Part shown: positions 8,155-16,020 of the stretch, one piece after another
Layout of the letters: each line of letters begins with the position of its first letter
Position numbering within the stretch: position 1 is the stretch's first letter
NCBI GenBank assembly: GCA_024276935.1
Contig: JAJRWH010000036.1
Coordinates: forward strand, 1 to 33,736
Reading direction: 5' to 3'
From: Deltaproteobacteria bacterium
Lineage (GTDB): Bacteria > Desulfobacterota > Desulfuromonadia > Desulfuromonadales > Geopsychrobacteraceae
Length of the DNA stretch: 33,736 bases
Made by a program: the position numbers and the translations under genes
The notes under the pieces: generated by a model
What the model was told of the DNA's origin: nothing
Database searches by the model: none
The model's input: only the letters and a program-made list of their open reading frames with translations

Positions 8155-8804
8155 TGAAAAAAATTGGTCTGATCGGGTATCTGTTGCTGATTGTTCTGGG
8201 CTGTTTTCCCCTCAGGGCAAAAGCGGTTTCTCAAACAGATTCCCTGGCGGATGTCTTTGTCCGGCTTCAGAGTGCGGCGGCAAAAACCCGCAGCATAGCC
8301 AGTGATTTTGTGCAGGAAAAGCAGCTGGCAATTTTTTCTGAAACGCTGAAATCGAAAGGGCGTTTTTTTTACCGTCAGCCGGATCAATTACGCTGGGAAT
8401 TGCTGACCCCGGTGGCTTCAGGTTTTGTCCTAAATGGCCAGCAAGGACAACGCTGGAACAGCCTGAGTCGTGAGACCCGTTCTTTTGCTATCGCCACCGA
8501 TCCCATGATGGGGATTGTTGCCCGGCAGCTTCTGGCCTGGGCCAGGGTCGATATGACCTGGTTACAGAAACGCTACAGGATTGAATTGCTCGATACGCAG
8601 CCGATCCGTTTGAAACTTCTTCCCCGTGATCAGGGTGAAGCCGGTTTTATCGAGCAGTTACAGATTCTGTTTGCCGCTGATCGCAGTCATGTCGTTGAGG
8701 TTGAGATGTTTGAAAAGGGCGGTGACAAAACCCGGCTGCGCTTTACGAATGTGCGGATCAACCAACCCTTGACTGAAGAGACGTTCAAGGCACCGGAGTT
8801 CTGA
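8154..8804 (+). CDS. LolA-like outer-membrane lipoprotein carrier protein (ApeL-like)
   Basis: This 216-residue periplasmic protein has a signal peptide: MKK, a hydrophobic core, and an AKA-like cleavage site at about residue 23. Its LolA-type features include an EKQLAIFSETLKSKG-type strand, the FYRQPDQLRWELLTP block, and a C-terminal LRFTNVRINQPL strand. ATG 8154 shares one base with the preceding stop (TGATG); starting here gives a clean signal peptide, whereas the ATG 12 bases upstream adds residues before it. LolA homologues next to MMPL exporters are a standard pair in aryl-polyene and related loci, where they are thought to carry the hydrophobic product across the periplasm. It is not the housekeeping LolA. 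Confidence 0.87.
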   Translation: MKKIGLIGYLLLIVLGCFPLRAKAVSQTDSLADVFVRLQSAAAKTRSIASDFVQEKQLAIFSETLKSKGRFFYRQPDQLRWELLTPVASGFVLNGQQGQRWNSLSRETRSFAIATDPMMGIVARQLLAWARVDMTWLQKRYRIELLDTQPIRLKLLPRDQGEAGFIEQLQILFAADRSHVVEVEMFEKGGDKTRLRFTNVRINQPLTEETFKAPEF

Positions 8805-11173
8805 TGAAACTCTTTGCCAGCTGTTATCGTTTTTTTGCCCCCCGGCGAGGCTGGTTGTTGCTGGTGTTACCGGGGTTGGGATTGCTGAGTGGCTGGCAAC
8901 TGGTCAATCTGCAAATGGAAGAGAATATCTCGGCCCTGCTTCCAGATGGCCATTCGCAGGTCGCCAGAGATTTTCAACTTTTACAGCAGGCTCCCTTTGC
9001 CCGCAAACTGGTGATTAATCTCAGGGCGGAAAAAACGGTATCAACGGCCCAATTGCTGGCTGCGACAGATCGTTTGCGTGATGCGTTACCGCCTGATCTG
9101 TTTGTCGATGCACTCAGTGGTCCCGGTGAGCAAGCCGGAGCACGGTTACTCAATCAGCTGGGTTCTTATCTGCCCTTGCTGCTTGATACCGATGATCTGG
9201 CAAAACTTGAAAAAAAGCTGACCCCGCAGGCCGTTGACCATCAGTTGCAGATTGCCCTGACCCAGTTGATGCAACCTCAGGGTGTTGCGTTGAAGCAGAA
9301 GATTCGTCGCGACCCTCTTAATCTGGAGTTGTTGGCATTACAAAAATTGCGGTATCTGAACCCGGTTCCTGATGTGCGCCTGGAACAGGGCCATTTTCTC
9401 AGCCGTGATCGACGCAACAGCTTGATTCTTGCCGATACTCCGATTGCCATAACCGATAGTCAGGGCAGTAAACAATTGCTCGAAGCCTTTGCTCAGGCGC
9501 GCCAGCAATTACCCCGGGGAATCACAGCTGAACTGGTCAGCGGCCATGTCTATACCCTGGCGAATGCGACGATAATTCAACAGGACATTTCCCGGTTGCT
9601 GATTGCATCCGGGATCGGAATTCTCTTGTTGTTTGTGGTTTTCTTACGTTCCTGGCGGGCCTTGTTTGTTTACTTGCTGCCCCTTTTCAGTTTTGCCGTA
9701 GCCTTGCTGGTTGTGGCGGGAAGTTACACCAGGGTTTCGGGGATTACGGTTGGTTTTGGGGCCGTGCTGCTGGGGATTACCATCGATTTTGGCCTGCATG
9801 TTTACTTTACCCTGCGCAAAGAAGCTGCTTCACGTGAACTGATATTGCAGGCGGTTTCCCGGCCGGTCATATTTGGTGCTTTGACCAGCCTGGTTGCCTT
9901 TGCTGTTCTCCTGGGTTCAGAGCTGCCAGGGCAACGCCAGTTGGCTCTCTTTGCCATGGCGGGGATCCTGGCGGCAGTTCTGATGGCGCTGTTTTTTTTG
10001 CCCCATTTTATCGGTCATTGCGAATTGAACAGCCAGAATATTCGACGTGGTTTCAAGCGCCATATTTATGATCGTATGCCTTTATTACGCAAGGCTGTCC
10101 TCTTTGTCTGGCTGCTTGTCGTGGTGCTGGCGGTGACCCAGGTTCCGCGGTTGTCGATCAACGGGAATCTGCGCCAACTCAGTTACCAGTCAGAGTCTTT
10201 GCACCAAAATGAAATGGATCTGAGTCAGGCCTGGGGAAACATGCGTGGCCGGGCGCTGATCTTTGTCCAGGGTGAGAATTTACAATCGGCATTGCAGCGC
10301 AATGAACAGGTCTGGCGAGTCCTTAAGGCTGAAAAGTTGCCGGGCCTGGTTAGTCTGGCCCCACTTTTTCCTGCACAAAAGACTCAGCAGCAGCGACTTG
10401 AGAAATGGCAGAAATTCTGGTCACAACGACAGGAAAGCGTGAAATCATTGCTGACGACCAGAGGTCAGCACTATGGTTTTACCACCGGGGCTTTTGATCC
10501 TTTCTGGAAGCAGGTGACCAACCCGCCAGAGACTTTCGGGCTTGCCGAATTAAAACAGCTGGGTTTGGGTGACTTGCTCGACAACCTGCTACTGGTTGAA
10601 AAAGAGGGTTATCAATTGATCAGCCTGTTGCCGGACCGCCCTGAACTGATGGCAGACCTGCAACGCAAGTTGGCTGAAATCCCCGGGGTGGTTCTGGTTT
10701 CACAGGCCCGGTTTGGCCAACAGCTCGGGGCTGAGATCGAGGCTGATTTCAAACGGTTTATTCTGTTGGCCGCCGGGGCGGTTTTCCTACTTGTGATCCT
10801 GCTGTTTCGTCGTCCCGCTTCGGTCTTGTTGGCGATCTTGCCGGTTGTTACGGGCTTGCTGGTGATGTTTGGCGGGATGGCCTGGCTGGGTCTGGATCTG
10901 AACCTGTTCAATGTGGTGGCATCGATTCTGATTATCGGTTTGGGGGTCGACTATGGAATCTTCATGGTGTGCCATACTCAACAGCAGGAAGATATGGATT
11001 CGTCACGTGCAATTTTGGTTTCCGGTTTAACGACACTGGTCGGTTTTGGCGCTCTGGTTCTGGCACGTCATCCGGCGTTGCATTCGATAGGTTTGACCGT
11101 TTTACTGGGGATCAGCGCCGCCGTTCCGACCGCAGTTCTGGTTATTCCGGCTCTGGTGCCGAAGAGGTTATGA
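8804..11173 (+). CDS. MMPL/RND-superfamily exporter (ApeM-like)
   Basis: This 789-residue inner-membrane protein has two similar halves, each an N-terminal helix, a large periplasmic domain, and a bundle of five helices. Helices are visible at about 16-34, 262-400, 430-448 and 650-785. Conserved acidic residues in the fourth helix of each half (Asp328 in GITIDFG, Asp716 in GLGVDYG) match the proton-relay positions of RND transporters. Single-chain proteins of this size belong to the MMPL/hopanoid-transporter-like group, which extracts lipids from the inner membrane using the proton gradient. It is coupled to the LolA-like gene (TGATG) and to the lipoprotein gene (four-base overlap). The probable cargo is the polyene product or its lipid conjugate. 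Confidence 0.9.
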   Translation: MKLFASCYRFFAPRRGWLLLVLPGLGLLSGWQLVNLQMEENISALLPDGHSQVARDFQLLQQAPFARKLVINLRAEKTVSTAQLLAATDRLRDALPPDLFVDALSGPGEQAGARLLNQLGSYLPLLLDTDDLAKLEKKLTPQAVDHQLQIALTQLMQPQGVALKQKIRRDPLNLELLALQKLRYLNPVPDVRLEQGHFLSRDRRNSLILADTPIAITDSQGSKQLLEAFAQARQQLPRGITAELVSGHVYTLANATIIQQDISRLLIASGIGILLLFVVFLRSWRALFVYLLPLFSFAVALLVVAGSYTRVSGITVGFGAVLLGITIDFGLHVYFTLRKEAASRELILQAVSRPVIFGALTSLVAFAVLLGSELPGQRQLALFAMAGILAAVLMALFFLPHFIGHCELNSQNIRRGFKRHIYDRMPLLRKAVLFVWLLVVVLAVTQVPRLSINGNLRQLSYQSESLHQNEMDLSQAWGNMRGRALIFVQGENLQSALQRNEQVWRVLKAEKLPGLVSLAPLFPAQKTQQQRLEKWQKFWSQRQESVKSLLTTRGQHYGFTTGAFDPFWKQVTNPPETFGLAELKQLGLGDLLDNLLLVEKEGYQLISLLPDRPELMADLQRKLAEIPGVVLVSQARFGQQLGAEIEADFKRFILLAAGAVFLLVILLFRRPASVLLAILPVVTGLLVMFGGMAWLGLDLNLFNVVASILIIGLGVDYGIFMVCHTQQQEDMDSSRAILVSGLTTLVGFGALVLARHPALHSIGLTVLLGISAAVPTAVLVIPALVPKRL

Positions 11174-11841
11174 TGATTCGTATCCTGAGCGGGGTTTTGT
11201 TGGGATTGATGTTGTCGGCCTGTGCGCCGCACGAACGCCCCCTGTCTTTGCAGAAATGTACCAGTCGACCCCAACTGCAGCAGATGCAGACGGCAAACTG
11301 GTTGCAGCAACCCGGTATCTGGCGTTTGCGTCAGACGGCATTACTTGAATTGGGATCTCACAAAATCCCTCTGGAAGGTCTGCTGCGTCTTGATACGCAA
11401 AACCAGACAGCACGGCTGGTGGCCCTGAACGAAATCGGCCTGGTCATGTTTGATCTTCAGTTTGATTTGCAGGGGCAGAAGTTGTTGCGTGCTGTGCCTC
11501 AAATACGAAAACAGCCTGGTTTTGCGGCAGGAGTGGCCAAGAGTCTGCGCCGAATTTTTCTTTCGCCCCAGCCCGCACGGGAAGATCAGCTGGAAATATA
11601 CCCGGATTCGCAACATCTTTGGCGTCCCTTGCCAGGTGGGCGACTCGATTTTATTTTCACCTGTTCCGGTGAGTTGCGGGCAACCAGACAGAAAGCGCAG
11701 ACCGGGAACTGGCGGGTTGTCTATACGGACTATCGAACGGTGGGTAGCAGCAGCATTCCGCAACAGATTCGTTTTGCAGATTACCGACATCGGGTGAAAC
11801 TGTCTCTCTGGCTGGCGGAGGTGAAACAGGAAAATGAATAG
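11170..11841 (+). CDS. DUF3261-type lipoprotein (ApeN-like)
   Basis: The start is ATG 11170, overlapping the exporter stop by four bases; a second ATG follows immediately. The 223-residue product has a short lipoprotein signal ending in LSAC with Cys18. Alanine follows the cysteine rather than aspartate, so by the E. coli sorting rule it would go to the outer membrane. The body has beta-rich patterning typical of LolA/LolB-like folds (for example LLRLDTQNQTARLVALNE). Position directly after an MMPL exporter and before the ApeI-like gene is the same as for DUF3261 lipoproteins in aryl-polyene clusters. It probably receives the exported lipid at the outer membrane. The family call is by context and appearance. 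Confidence 0.75.
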   Translation: MMIRILSGVLLGLMLSACAPHERPLSLQKCTSRPQLQQMQTANWLQQPGIWRLRQTALLELGSHKIPLEGLLRLDTQNQTARLVALNEIGLVMFDLQFDLQGQKLLRAVPQIRKQPGFAAGVAKSLRRIFLSPQPAREDQLEIYPDSQHLWRPLPGGRLDFIFTCSGELRATRQKAQTGNWRVVYTDYRTVGSSSIPQQIRFADYRHRVKLSLWLAEVKQENE

Positions 11842-12214
11842 TATGCGTCACGCGATTGCCAGTGCGGCACTGGAACCGGCTTCTTTGACGGCAGAAGCCG
11901 CAGAGCAGAGTTTTTGTTTTGCGGAAAGCTTTATCGGTTTTGGCGGGCATTTCCCCGGTTATCCGATCCTGCCGGCAATCCTGCAGGTCCTGCTGGCCCA
12001 ATGGGTTGCCGAACAGCTTTGCGGGCACAGCCTGGAGTTTATGGCCCTGGAGCGGGCAAAGTTTACCCGTGAACTACACCCCGGAGAACAAATTCTGGTC
12101 AAGGTTGTCCTGCGTGAGGCCACAGATCTGTTGCGTTATCGGGTTGAGCTTTTCAGCGGTCCGGACAAGGCGGCCTCTTTCAGCCTGGCTTTTAACCCGG
12201 GAGAACACTCGTGA
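11834..12214 (+). CDS. ApeI-like hotdog dehydratase subunit (keeps HFPG, lacks the glutamate)
   Basis: This 126-residue single hotdog domain has the FabZ/FabA catalytic-histidine motif GHFPGYPILPA (His39). At the position of the FabZ catalytic glutamate (xPGVLxxEAxAQ) it has PAILQVLLAQ, so Leu53 stands where Glu is expected by eye alignment. Its complement, with Glu but no His, is encoded at 7732. FabZ-type active sites lie at the dimer interface with His and Glu from different protomers, so the two proteins together could make one working site for removing water from 3-hydroxyacyl-ACP. It overlaps the lipoprotein gene by eight bases and the thioesterase gene by four. Confidence 0.82.
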   Translation: MNSMRHAIASAALEPASLTAEAAEQSFCFAESFIGFGGHFPGYPILPAILQVLLAQWVAEQLCGHSLEFMALERAKFTRELHPGEQILVKVVLREATDLLRYRVELFSGPDKAASFSLAFNPGEHS

Positions 12215-12672
12215 GAAAAAAATATTTCCGGACTTCGGCCTCAGATCCGCAGCCCTTGCGTTGTCGGGTTGAGCGGGTGGTACGTTTTGAAGAGGTCGAT
12301 GCCCTGGGGATCGTCTGGCACGGGCGCTATCCAAGTTATTTCGAAGATGGCCGGGTTTTGCTGGGCGAACAATACGGGCTGGGCTATATGGATTTTTATC
12401 AGCAGGGCATTGTCGCCCCGATCAAGCAGATGCATGTTGATTATCAGCGTCCGTTGCGTTTTGGTGAAACCTTTTCCATTGAGGCGATTCTGCACTGGTC
12501 AGATGCCGTGCGGCTCAATCATGAATTTATCCTGCGCAATGCTGCCGGAGAAGTGACGACTACCGGCTATACGGTGCAATTGTTGATGGATCAGTCAGAC
12601 AAGGTTTTGATGCTGCCACCACCCTTCTATGAAGAGTTTCGCCAACGCTGGCAGGCGGGAGAACTGGCTTGA
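12211..12672 (+). CDS. 4HBT-type acyl thioesterase (ApeK-like)
   Basis: This 153-residue hotdog protein has the 4-hydroxybenzoyl-CoA thioesterase pattern RFEEVDALGIVWHGRYPSYF, in which Asp30 occupies the catalytic position. The rest (HVDYQRPLRFGE) matches the YbgC/FadM-like fold. GTG 12211 overlaps the previous stop by four bases. It probably hydrolyses acyl-ACP or acyl-CoA thioesters; in aryl-polyene loci the equivalent gene is thought to edit or release chains. An unusual basic N-terminal extension of about 18 residues (MRKKYFRT and on) precedes the domain. The next gene starts at the TTG that overlaps this stop. Confidence 0.85.
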   Translation: MRKKYFRTSASDPQPLRCRVERVVRFEEVDALGIVWHGRYPSYFEDGRVLLGEQYGLGYMDFYQQGIVAPIKQMHVDYQRPLRFGETFSIEAILHWSDAVRLNHEFILRNAAGEVTTTGYTVQLLMDQSDKVLMLPPPFYEEFRQRWQAGELA

Positions 12673-13799
12673 AAAGTGTTGTGATCAGCAAGATGGCCTG
12701 TGTGACGGCCCTTGGCGAGGGGCCACAAAACCTCTGGCAGGGTTTGCTTGACGGTCGTAGTGCTATTGCACCACTTCAGCACTTCAGCACCGAGAATTAT
12801 GTTTCATCTCTGGCCGCCGGGATCAAGGATCTCGATCCCCCCAGGGACGGATCACGCCTGGATCCACTTCTTGAGAAACTGGCAGTGCAACTGGGAGCGA
12901 TTCCGTCAGGGACCCGTTTGCTGCTGGCATCAACCAAGGGTGAAATTGATCGCTTTGAAGCCAGCAGGCGCAAGGGAGAACCACTTCCTGAGTCGGTTCT
13001 GTTTGAAACACTGATTCAGAAAATAGCCCGACGATTCGGCTTGAGTGATGACGGGATGAACATCAATGCCGCCTGCGCATCATCAACCATTGCCCTGGCA
13101 CGTGGTGCGGCCCTGATCGCCAGTGGCCAGGCCGAAAGTGTTCTGGTTTATGCGGCCGATATTCTCAGTGAGTTTGTTTTTTCCGGGTTTTCGGCGTTGC
13201 AGGCCCTGTCGCCTGTCGCCTGCAAGCCCTTTGATCAACATCGGCAGGGGTTGAATCTGGGTGAAGCTGGCGTGGTATTGTTGTTGACAAATGAGGAGAT
13301 GGCGCAACGTCAGCAACAGCCTGCCCTGGCCCGAATTGTCGGTTGGGGGGCCGCCAATGATGCTCATCATGTCACGGCTCCGGCCCGCGATGGATGTGGT
13401 CTGATTCTGGCCTGTCAGGCGGCCTTGCAAAAAGCCGAAATAGATTCCGGAGAGATCGCAGCAATCAACGCCCATGGGACCGGAACTCTCTATAACGATG
13501 CCATGGAACTGACCGCATTTAATCAGTTGTTTGCAGAGAGTCTCCCGCCATTACATGGAATCAAGGGAAGCCTGGGGCATTGTCTCGGCGCTGCGGGGGC
13601 TCTTGAAGTGGTGGTTGCGGCCCAGGCTCTGCAAGAGCAACGAATCCCCGGGACTGTCGGGTGTGAGGACCCGGAAGAGACCGCCCGGGGTCAGGTTTCA
13701 ACCGCCTGTCAGCAGATAGCGGGAGACTATCTGCTCTGTACCAATTCAGGCTTCGGGGGTATCAACGCGGCCCTGATTCTACAGGGAGTCAAGTCATGA
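12669..13799 (+). CDS. Beta-ketoacyl-ACP synthase (KS C, ApeO-like; partner of the short CLF)
   Basis: This 376-residue condensing enzyme has Cys136 (NAACASST), His269 (NAHGTGT), Lys299 and His304 (KGSLGHCLGAAG), and a C-terminal NSGFGGINAAL. The N-terminal region is shorter than in FabF, as in aryl-polyene ketosynthases. Translation seems to start at TTG 12669, overlapping the thioesterase stop by four bases with GGGAG just upstream; an in-frame GTG lies 12 bases on. It is followed with a four-base overlap by a cysteine-less partner, so the pair should form a KS:CLF heterodimer like the known ApeO:ApeC complex, the unit that sets polyene length. Confidence 0.9.
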   Translation: MKSVVISKMACVTALGEGPQNLWQGLLDGRSAIAPLQHFSTENYVSSLAAGIKDLDPPRDGSRLDPLLEKLAVQLGAIPSGTRLLLASTKGEIDRFEASRRKGEPLPESVLFETLIQKIARRFGLSDDGMNINAACASSTIALARGAALIASGQAESVLVYAADILSEFVFSGFSALQALSPVACKPFDQHRQGLNLGEAGVVLLLTNEEMAQRQQQPALARIVGWGAANDAHHVTAPARDGCGLILACQAALQKAEIDSGEIAAINAHGTGTLYNDAMELTAFNQLFAESLPPLHGIKGSLGHCLGAAGALEVVVAAQALQEQRIPGTVGCEDPEETARGQVSTACQQIAGDYLLCTNSGFGGINAALILQGVKS

Positions 13800-14515
13800 A
13801 GGCCTGGATCAAGGGGATCGGCTGGATAACTCCTGCCGGGTGCGGTCAGGGGCAACAGACCAGGGTGCAACCTCTTCAGCCGGGGGTGTTGCAGATTCCG
13901 ACCCGCAAGCAAATTTTTTCGACGATCGATCGCCGTTTCGGGCGTTTGGATGATTTGTCGCGGATTGGTTTGGCGGCAGTCACTTTCTGTCTGCGGGATG
14001 CCGGGCTCGAAGACTGGCAGCAGAAACGCCCCTGGGGAATTGTTGCGGCCAGCCGCTATGGTTGCCTGCAGACCGATCTTGAGGATCTGGAAACGTTGAT
14101 TCCCCAGCAGGGCAAACTGGCCAGCCCCAACCTGTTTGCCTATACCCTGCCTAACTGTTTTCTGGGTGAAGCGGCCTTGAGGTTCGGTTTGAGTGGTAAC
14201 AGCATGATTATCAATCGTCAGGACCCGGACTATCTGACTGCACTTAAAACCGGTCTCGAAGAATTGGCCTGGAGCGCACAGACCGCAGTTCTGGCCGGGA
14301 TCGTTGATCTGGCCCCAGCTGCTGAACTTGCCCGCCCGGATGATCTGCCCGGCAGTCTTTTTCTGTTGCTGGAAAAAGGATCGCGGCCAGAGTCTGGTGG
14401 TTATGGTGAGCTTGAACTACGCGGGGAAGATTTGTTTTTCAATACCGAACGGGTTGTCAATCTTTCACAACTGGTTGCAAACTGTCTGAAGAGCCGGGTT
14501 TCCCCGGCGTTTTGA
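13796..14515 (+). CDS. Short chain-length factor (ApeC-like, ketoacyl-synthase-N-type, no catalytic Cys)
   Basis: This 239-residue protein covers only the N-terminal half of a ketosynthase fold (IKGIGWITPAG, then LSRIGLAAV, then WGIVAASRYG). Around the expected nucleophile it reads IINRQDPD, which puts Gln142 at the Cys position by eye alignment; Gln at this site is the classic mark of chain-length factors. The C-terminal His-containing half is missing, which is normal for the 'beta-ketoacyl synthase chain length factor' family of aryl-polyene clusters and does not signal a broken gene. It overlaps KS C by four bases. It is the last gene of its block; a 242-base gap with a large palindrome follows. 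Confidence 0.85.
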   Translation: MKAWIKGIGWITPAGCGQGQQTRVQPLQPGVLQIPTRKQIFSTIDRRFGRLDDLSRIGLAAVTFCLRDAGLEDWQQKRPWGIVAASRYGCLQTDLEDLETLIPQQGKLASPNLFAYTLPNCFLGEAALRFGLSGNSMIINRQDPDYLTALKTGLEELAWSAQTAVLAGIVDLAPAAELARPDDLPGSLFLLLEKGSRPESGGYGELELRGEDLFFNTERVVNLSQLVANCLKSRVSPAF

Positions 14516-14549
14516 ACGGTAGAAAAGATACGAAACTTGTAACTGTTTC

Positions 14550-14660
14550 AGTGCCATGGGTTCACAACCCCTGTAACAAGGGACGCATGAACCCATCCAT
14601 GGGGCTTGATGTCGCCATCCCTGGCGACAAACACCCTTGCTACAGGGGTCGCGAACCCAT
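14550..14660. repeat. Large imperfect palindromic element (REP-like) in the block boundary
   Basis: Two 26-base arms at 14557-14582 and 14634-14659 are inverted copies with 23 of 26 positions matching; the differences are all A/G transitions on the same strand. Inside is a perfect seven-base-pair hairpin (14610-14616 with 14623-14629, TGTCGCC/GGCGACA) and an alternative nine-base stem (ATGGGTTCA at 14556-14564 with TGAACCCAT at 14588-14596). It contains no credible open frame and no T-run. The architecture is that of dispersed palindromic repeats found between genes in many proteobacteria. It could act as a partial terminator or mRNA stabiliser between the KS C/CLF genes and the radical-SAM genes. 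Confidence 0.7.
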
Positions 14661-14757
14661 CTCGAGAGAGGCTGGAAAGTTACTGAATTTTTAACCTGTA
14701 CCATTTAATAAACGCAGAGGGTTATTCCCACTGCTCAGGCATAAGGAGTCTTGTCGC

Positions 14758-16020
14758 ATGAAAATGGAACTGATTTATCCCCGCTGGCCAAAGCTGGAAC
14801 GGCAGACTGAATTTCACCTGCCGCCGCATGGGCCAGTTGTTTTTGCTGCGGCCATGCCGCCCGAGGTCGATATTTCTTTTGTCGATGAAAATCTTCAGAC
14901 CGTCAATTTTGATGTTTCCTGCGATTTGGTAGTGCTTTCGACCATGCTGACCTGTCAGTTACCACGGGCGTTCGAGATTGCTGCCGAATTTCGCGCCCGG
15001 GGCAAGAAGGTTATTTTTGGCGGGATTTCAACCATGCTGCATGCTGAAGAGGTGATGCAGCACGCTGATGCGGTATTTCTTGGCGAGGTTGAAGGTCGTT
15101 TTGGACAGGTGCTTGAAGATCTGGAAAAGGGTCAGCTTAAACCGGTCTACAACTACATGAACAACCATCCCGATATTCGTCTGGTCGGAACGGCTAAACG
15201 CGATATTCTGCAACGGGAACTCTACAATTACCGTGGGGTGCAGATGCTCGACCTGGTCCATGCTTCGCGGGGCTGCAAGTTTGATTGCTTTCCCTGTTGC
15301 ACCGGATTTCTGGGAGGCAAGCAGTTCAGACCGCGGCCTATCGATATGGTCATTGAAGAGATGGAAGCAATTCAGAACAATCGAATGTTCATTGTCGACA
15401 ACTCCCTGGCCCAGGACCGTCAATGGTTGATCGATCTTTTTACCGAGATGGCACCCCTGAAAAAGAAATGGGTCTCACACCCGATTCTTGATGATGATGA
15501 AGTGCTCAAACTGGCGGCTGATGCCGGAGCCTGGTATGTCTACCAGGCGGTATTTGATACCTCGGATGTGATTCGTAACCGGATCAAACGTCTCAAGGAT
15601 CACGGCATTGGCGTCGAAGGCACGATTATTCTCGGGACCGATGATCAGGATGAAGACAAGATCAAACGGTTGGTCGATTTTCTGCTTGAAGTTGAGCTTG
15701 ATGTTGCCGAATTCACCATCCTGACCCCCTTTATGCAGTCGCCGATTCGGGCCCAACTTGAAAAGGAACAGCGGATTCTGAGTAACAACTGGGCCGATTA
15801 CAATGCGGGCAAGGTGGTTTTTCAACCCAAACAGATGACCCCGGAAAAACTTCAGGAGCTCTTTTACTATGCCTGGGATACCTTCAATGCCGATGGAGGG
15901 CACGCCCTGAAAATGGGTAAGCTGTTCGAGAAGGTTATCCGCCGTGAAATAGAAGATGGCACCTATCGCCGTTTTGAACCACGCAAGAAGCGTCAATTCA
16001 AGCGGGCAACCCCCGCATGA
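14758..16020 (+). CDS. B12-binding radical-SAM enzyme 1
   Basis: This 420-residue protein has an N-terminal cobalamin-binding-like domain (about 1-150, with KVIFGGISTMLHAEEVMQ and ADAVFLGEVEG), followed by a radical-SAM barrel. The [4Fe-4S] motif is GCKFDCFPCC, with Cys173, Cys177 and Cys180 as ligands, and an extra Cys181. The cobalamin domain lacks the DxHxxG motif, as is common in this class. AAGGAG at 14743-14748, nine bases before ATG 14758, supports the start. It is the first gene after the palindromic gap, so a promoter may lie in 14660-14750, though none is convincing. Such enzymes methylate or rearrange unactivated carbons; the reaction here is unknown. Confidence 0.88.
   Translation: MKMELIYPRWPKLERQTEFHLPPHGPVVFAAAMPPEVDISFVDENLQTVNFDVSCDLVVLSTMLTCQLPRAFEIAAEFRARGKKVIFGGISTMLHAEEVMQHADAVFLGEVEGRFGQVLEDLEKGQLKPVYNYMNNHPDIRLVGTAKRDILQRELYNYRGVQMLDLVHASRGCKFDCFPCCTGFLGGKQFRPRPIDMVIEEMEAIQNNRMFIVDNSLAQDRQWLIDLFTEMAPLKKKWVSHPILDDDEVLKLAADAGAWYVYQAVFDTSDVIRNRIKRLKDHGIGVEGTIILGTDDQDEDKIKRLVDFLLEVELDVAEFTILTPFMQSPIRAQLEKEQRILSNNWADYNAGKVVFQPKQMTPEKLQELFYYAWDTFNADGGHALKMGKLFEKVIRREIEDGTYRRFEPRKKRQFKRATPA

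Noticed and set aside
13796-14515. Truncated ketosynthase pseudogene
   Set aside because: The missing C-terminal half and the Cys to Gln change are normal for short chain-length factors of aryl-polyene loci, and the gene is coupled to KS C by a four-base overlap.
14660-14757. Possible promoter for radical-SAM enzyme 1 (TTACTG, 18 bases, TTTAAT)
   Set aside because: The -35 box matches poorly and the spacer is long; no sigma54-type GG/GC pair is seen. The gap may hold a promoter, but none can be supported from sequence.
14516-14757. Cobalamin riboswitch ahead of the B12-type radical-SAM genes
   Set aside because: No B12-box-like sequence or multi-helix arrangement of that type was seen; the structure present is explained by the palindromic repeat.
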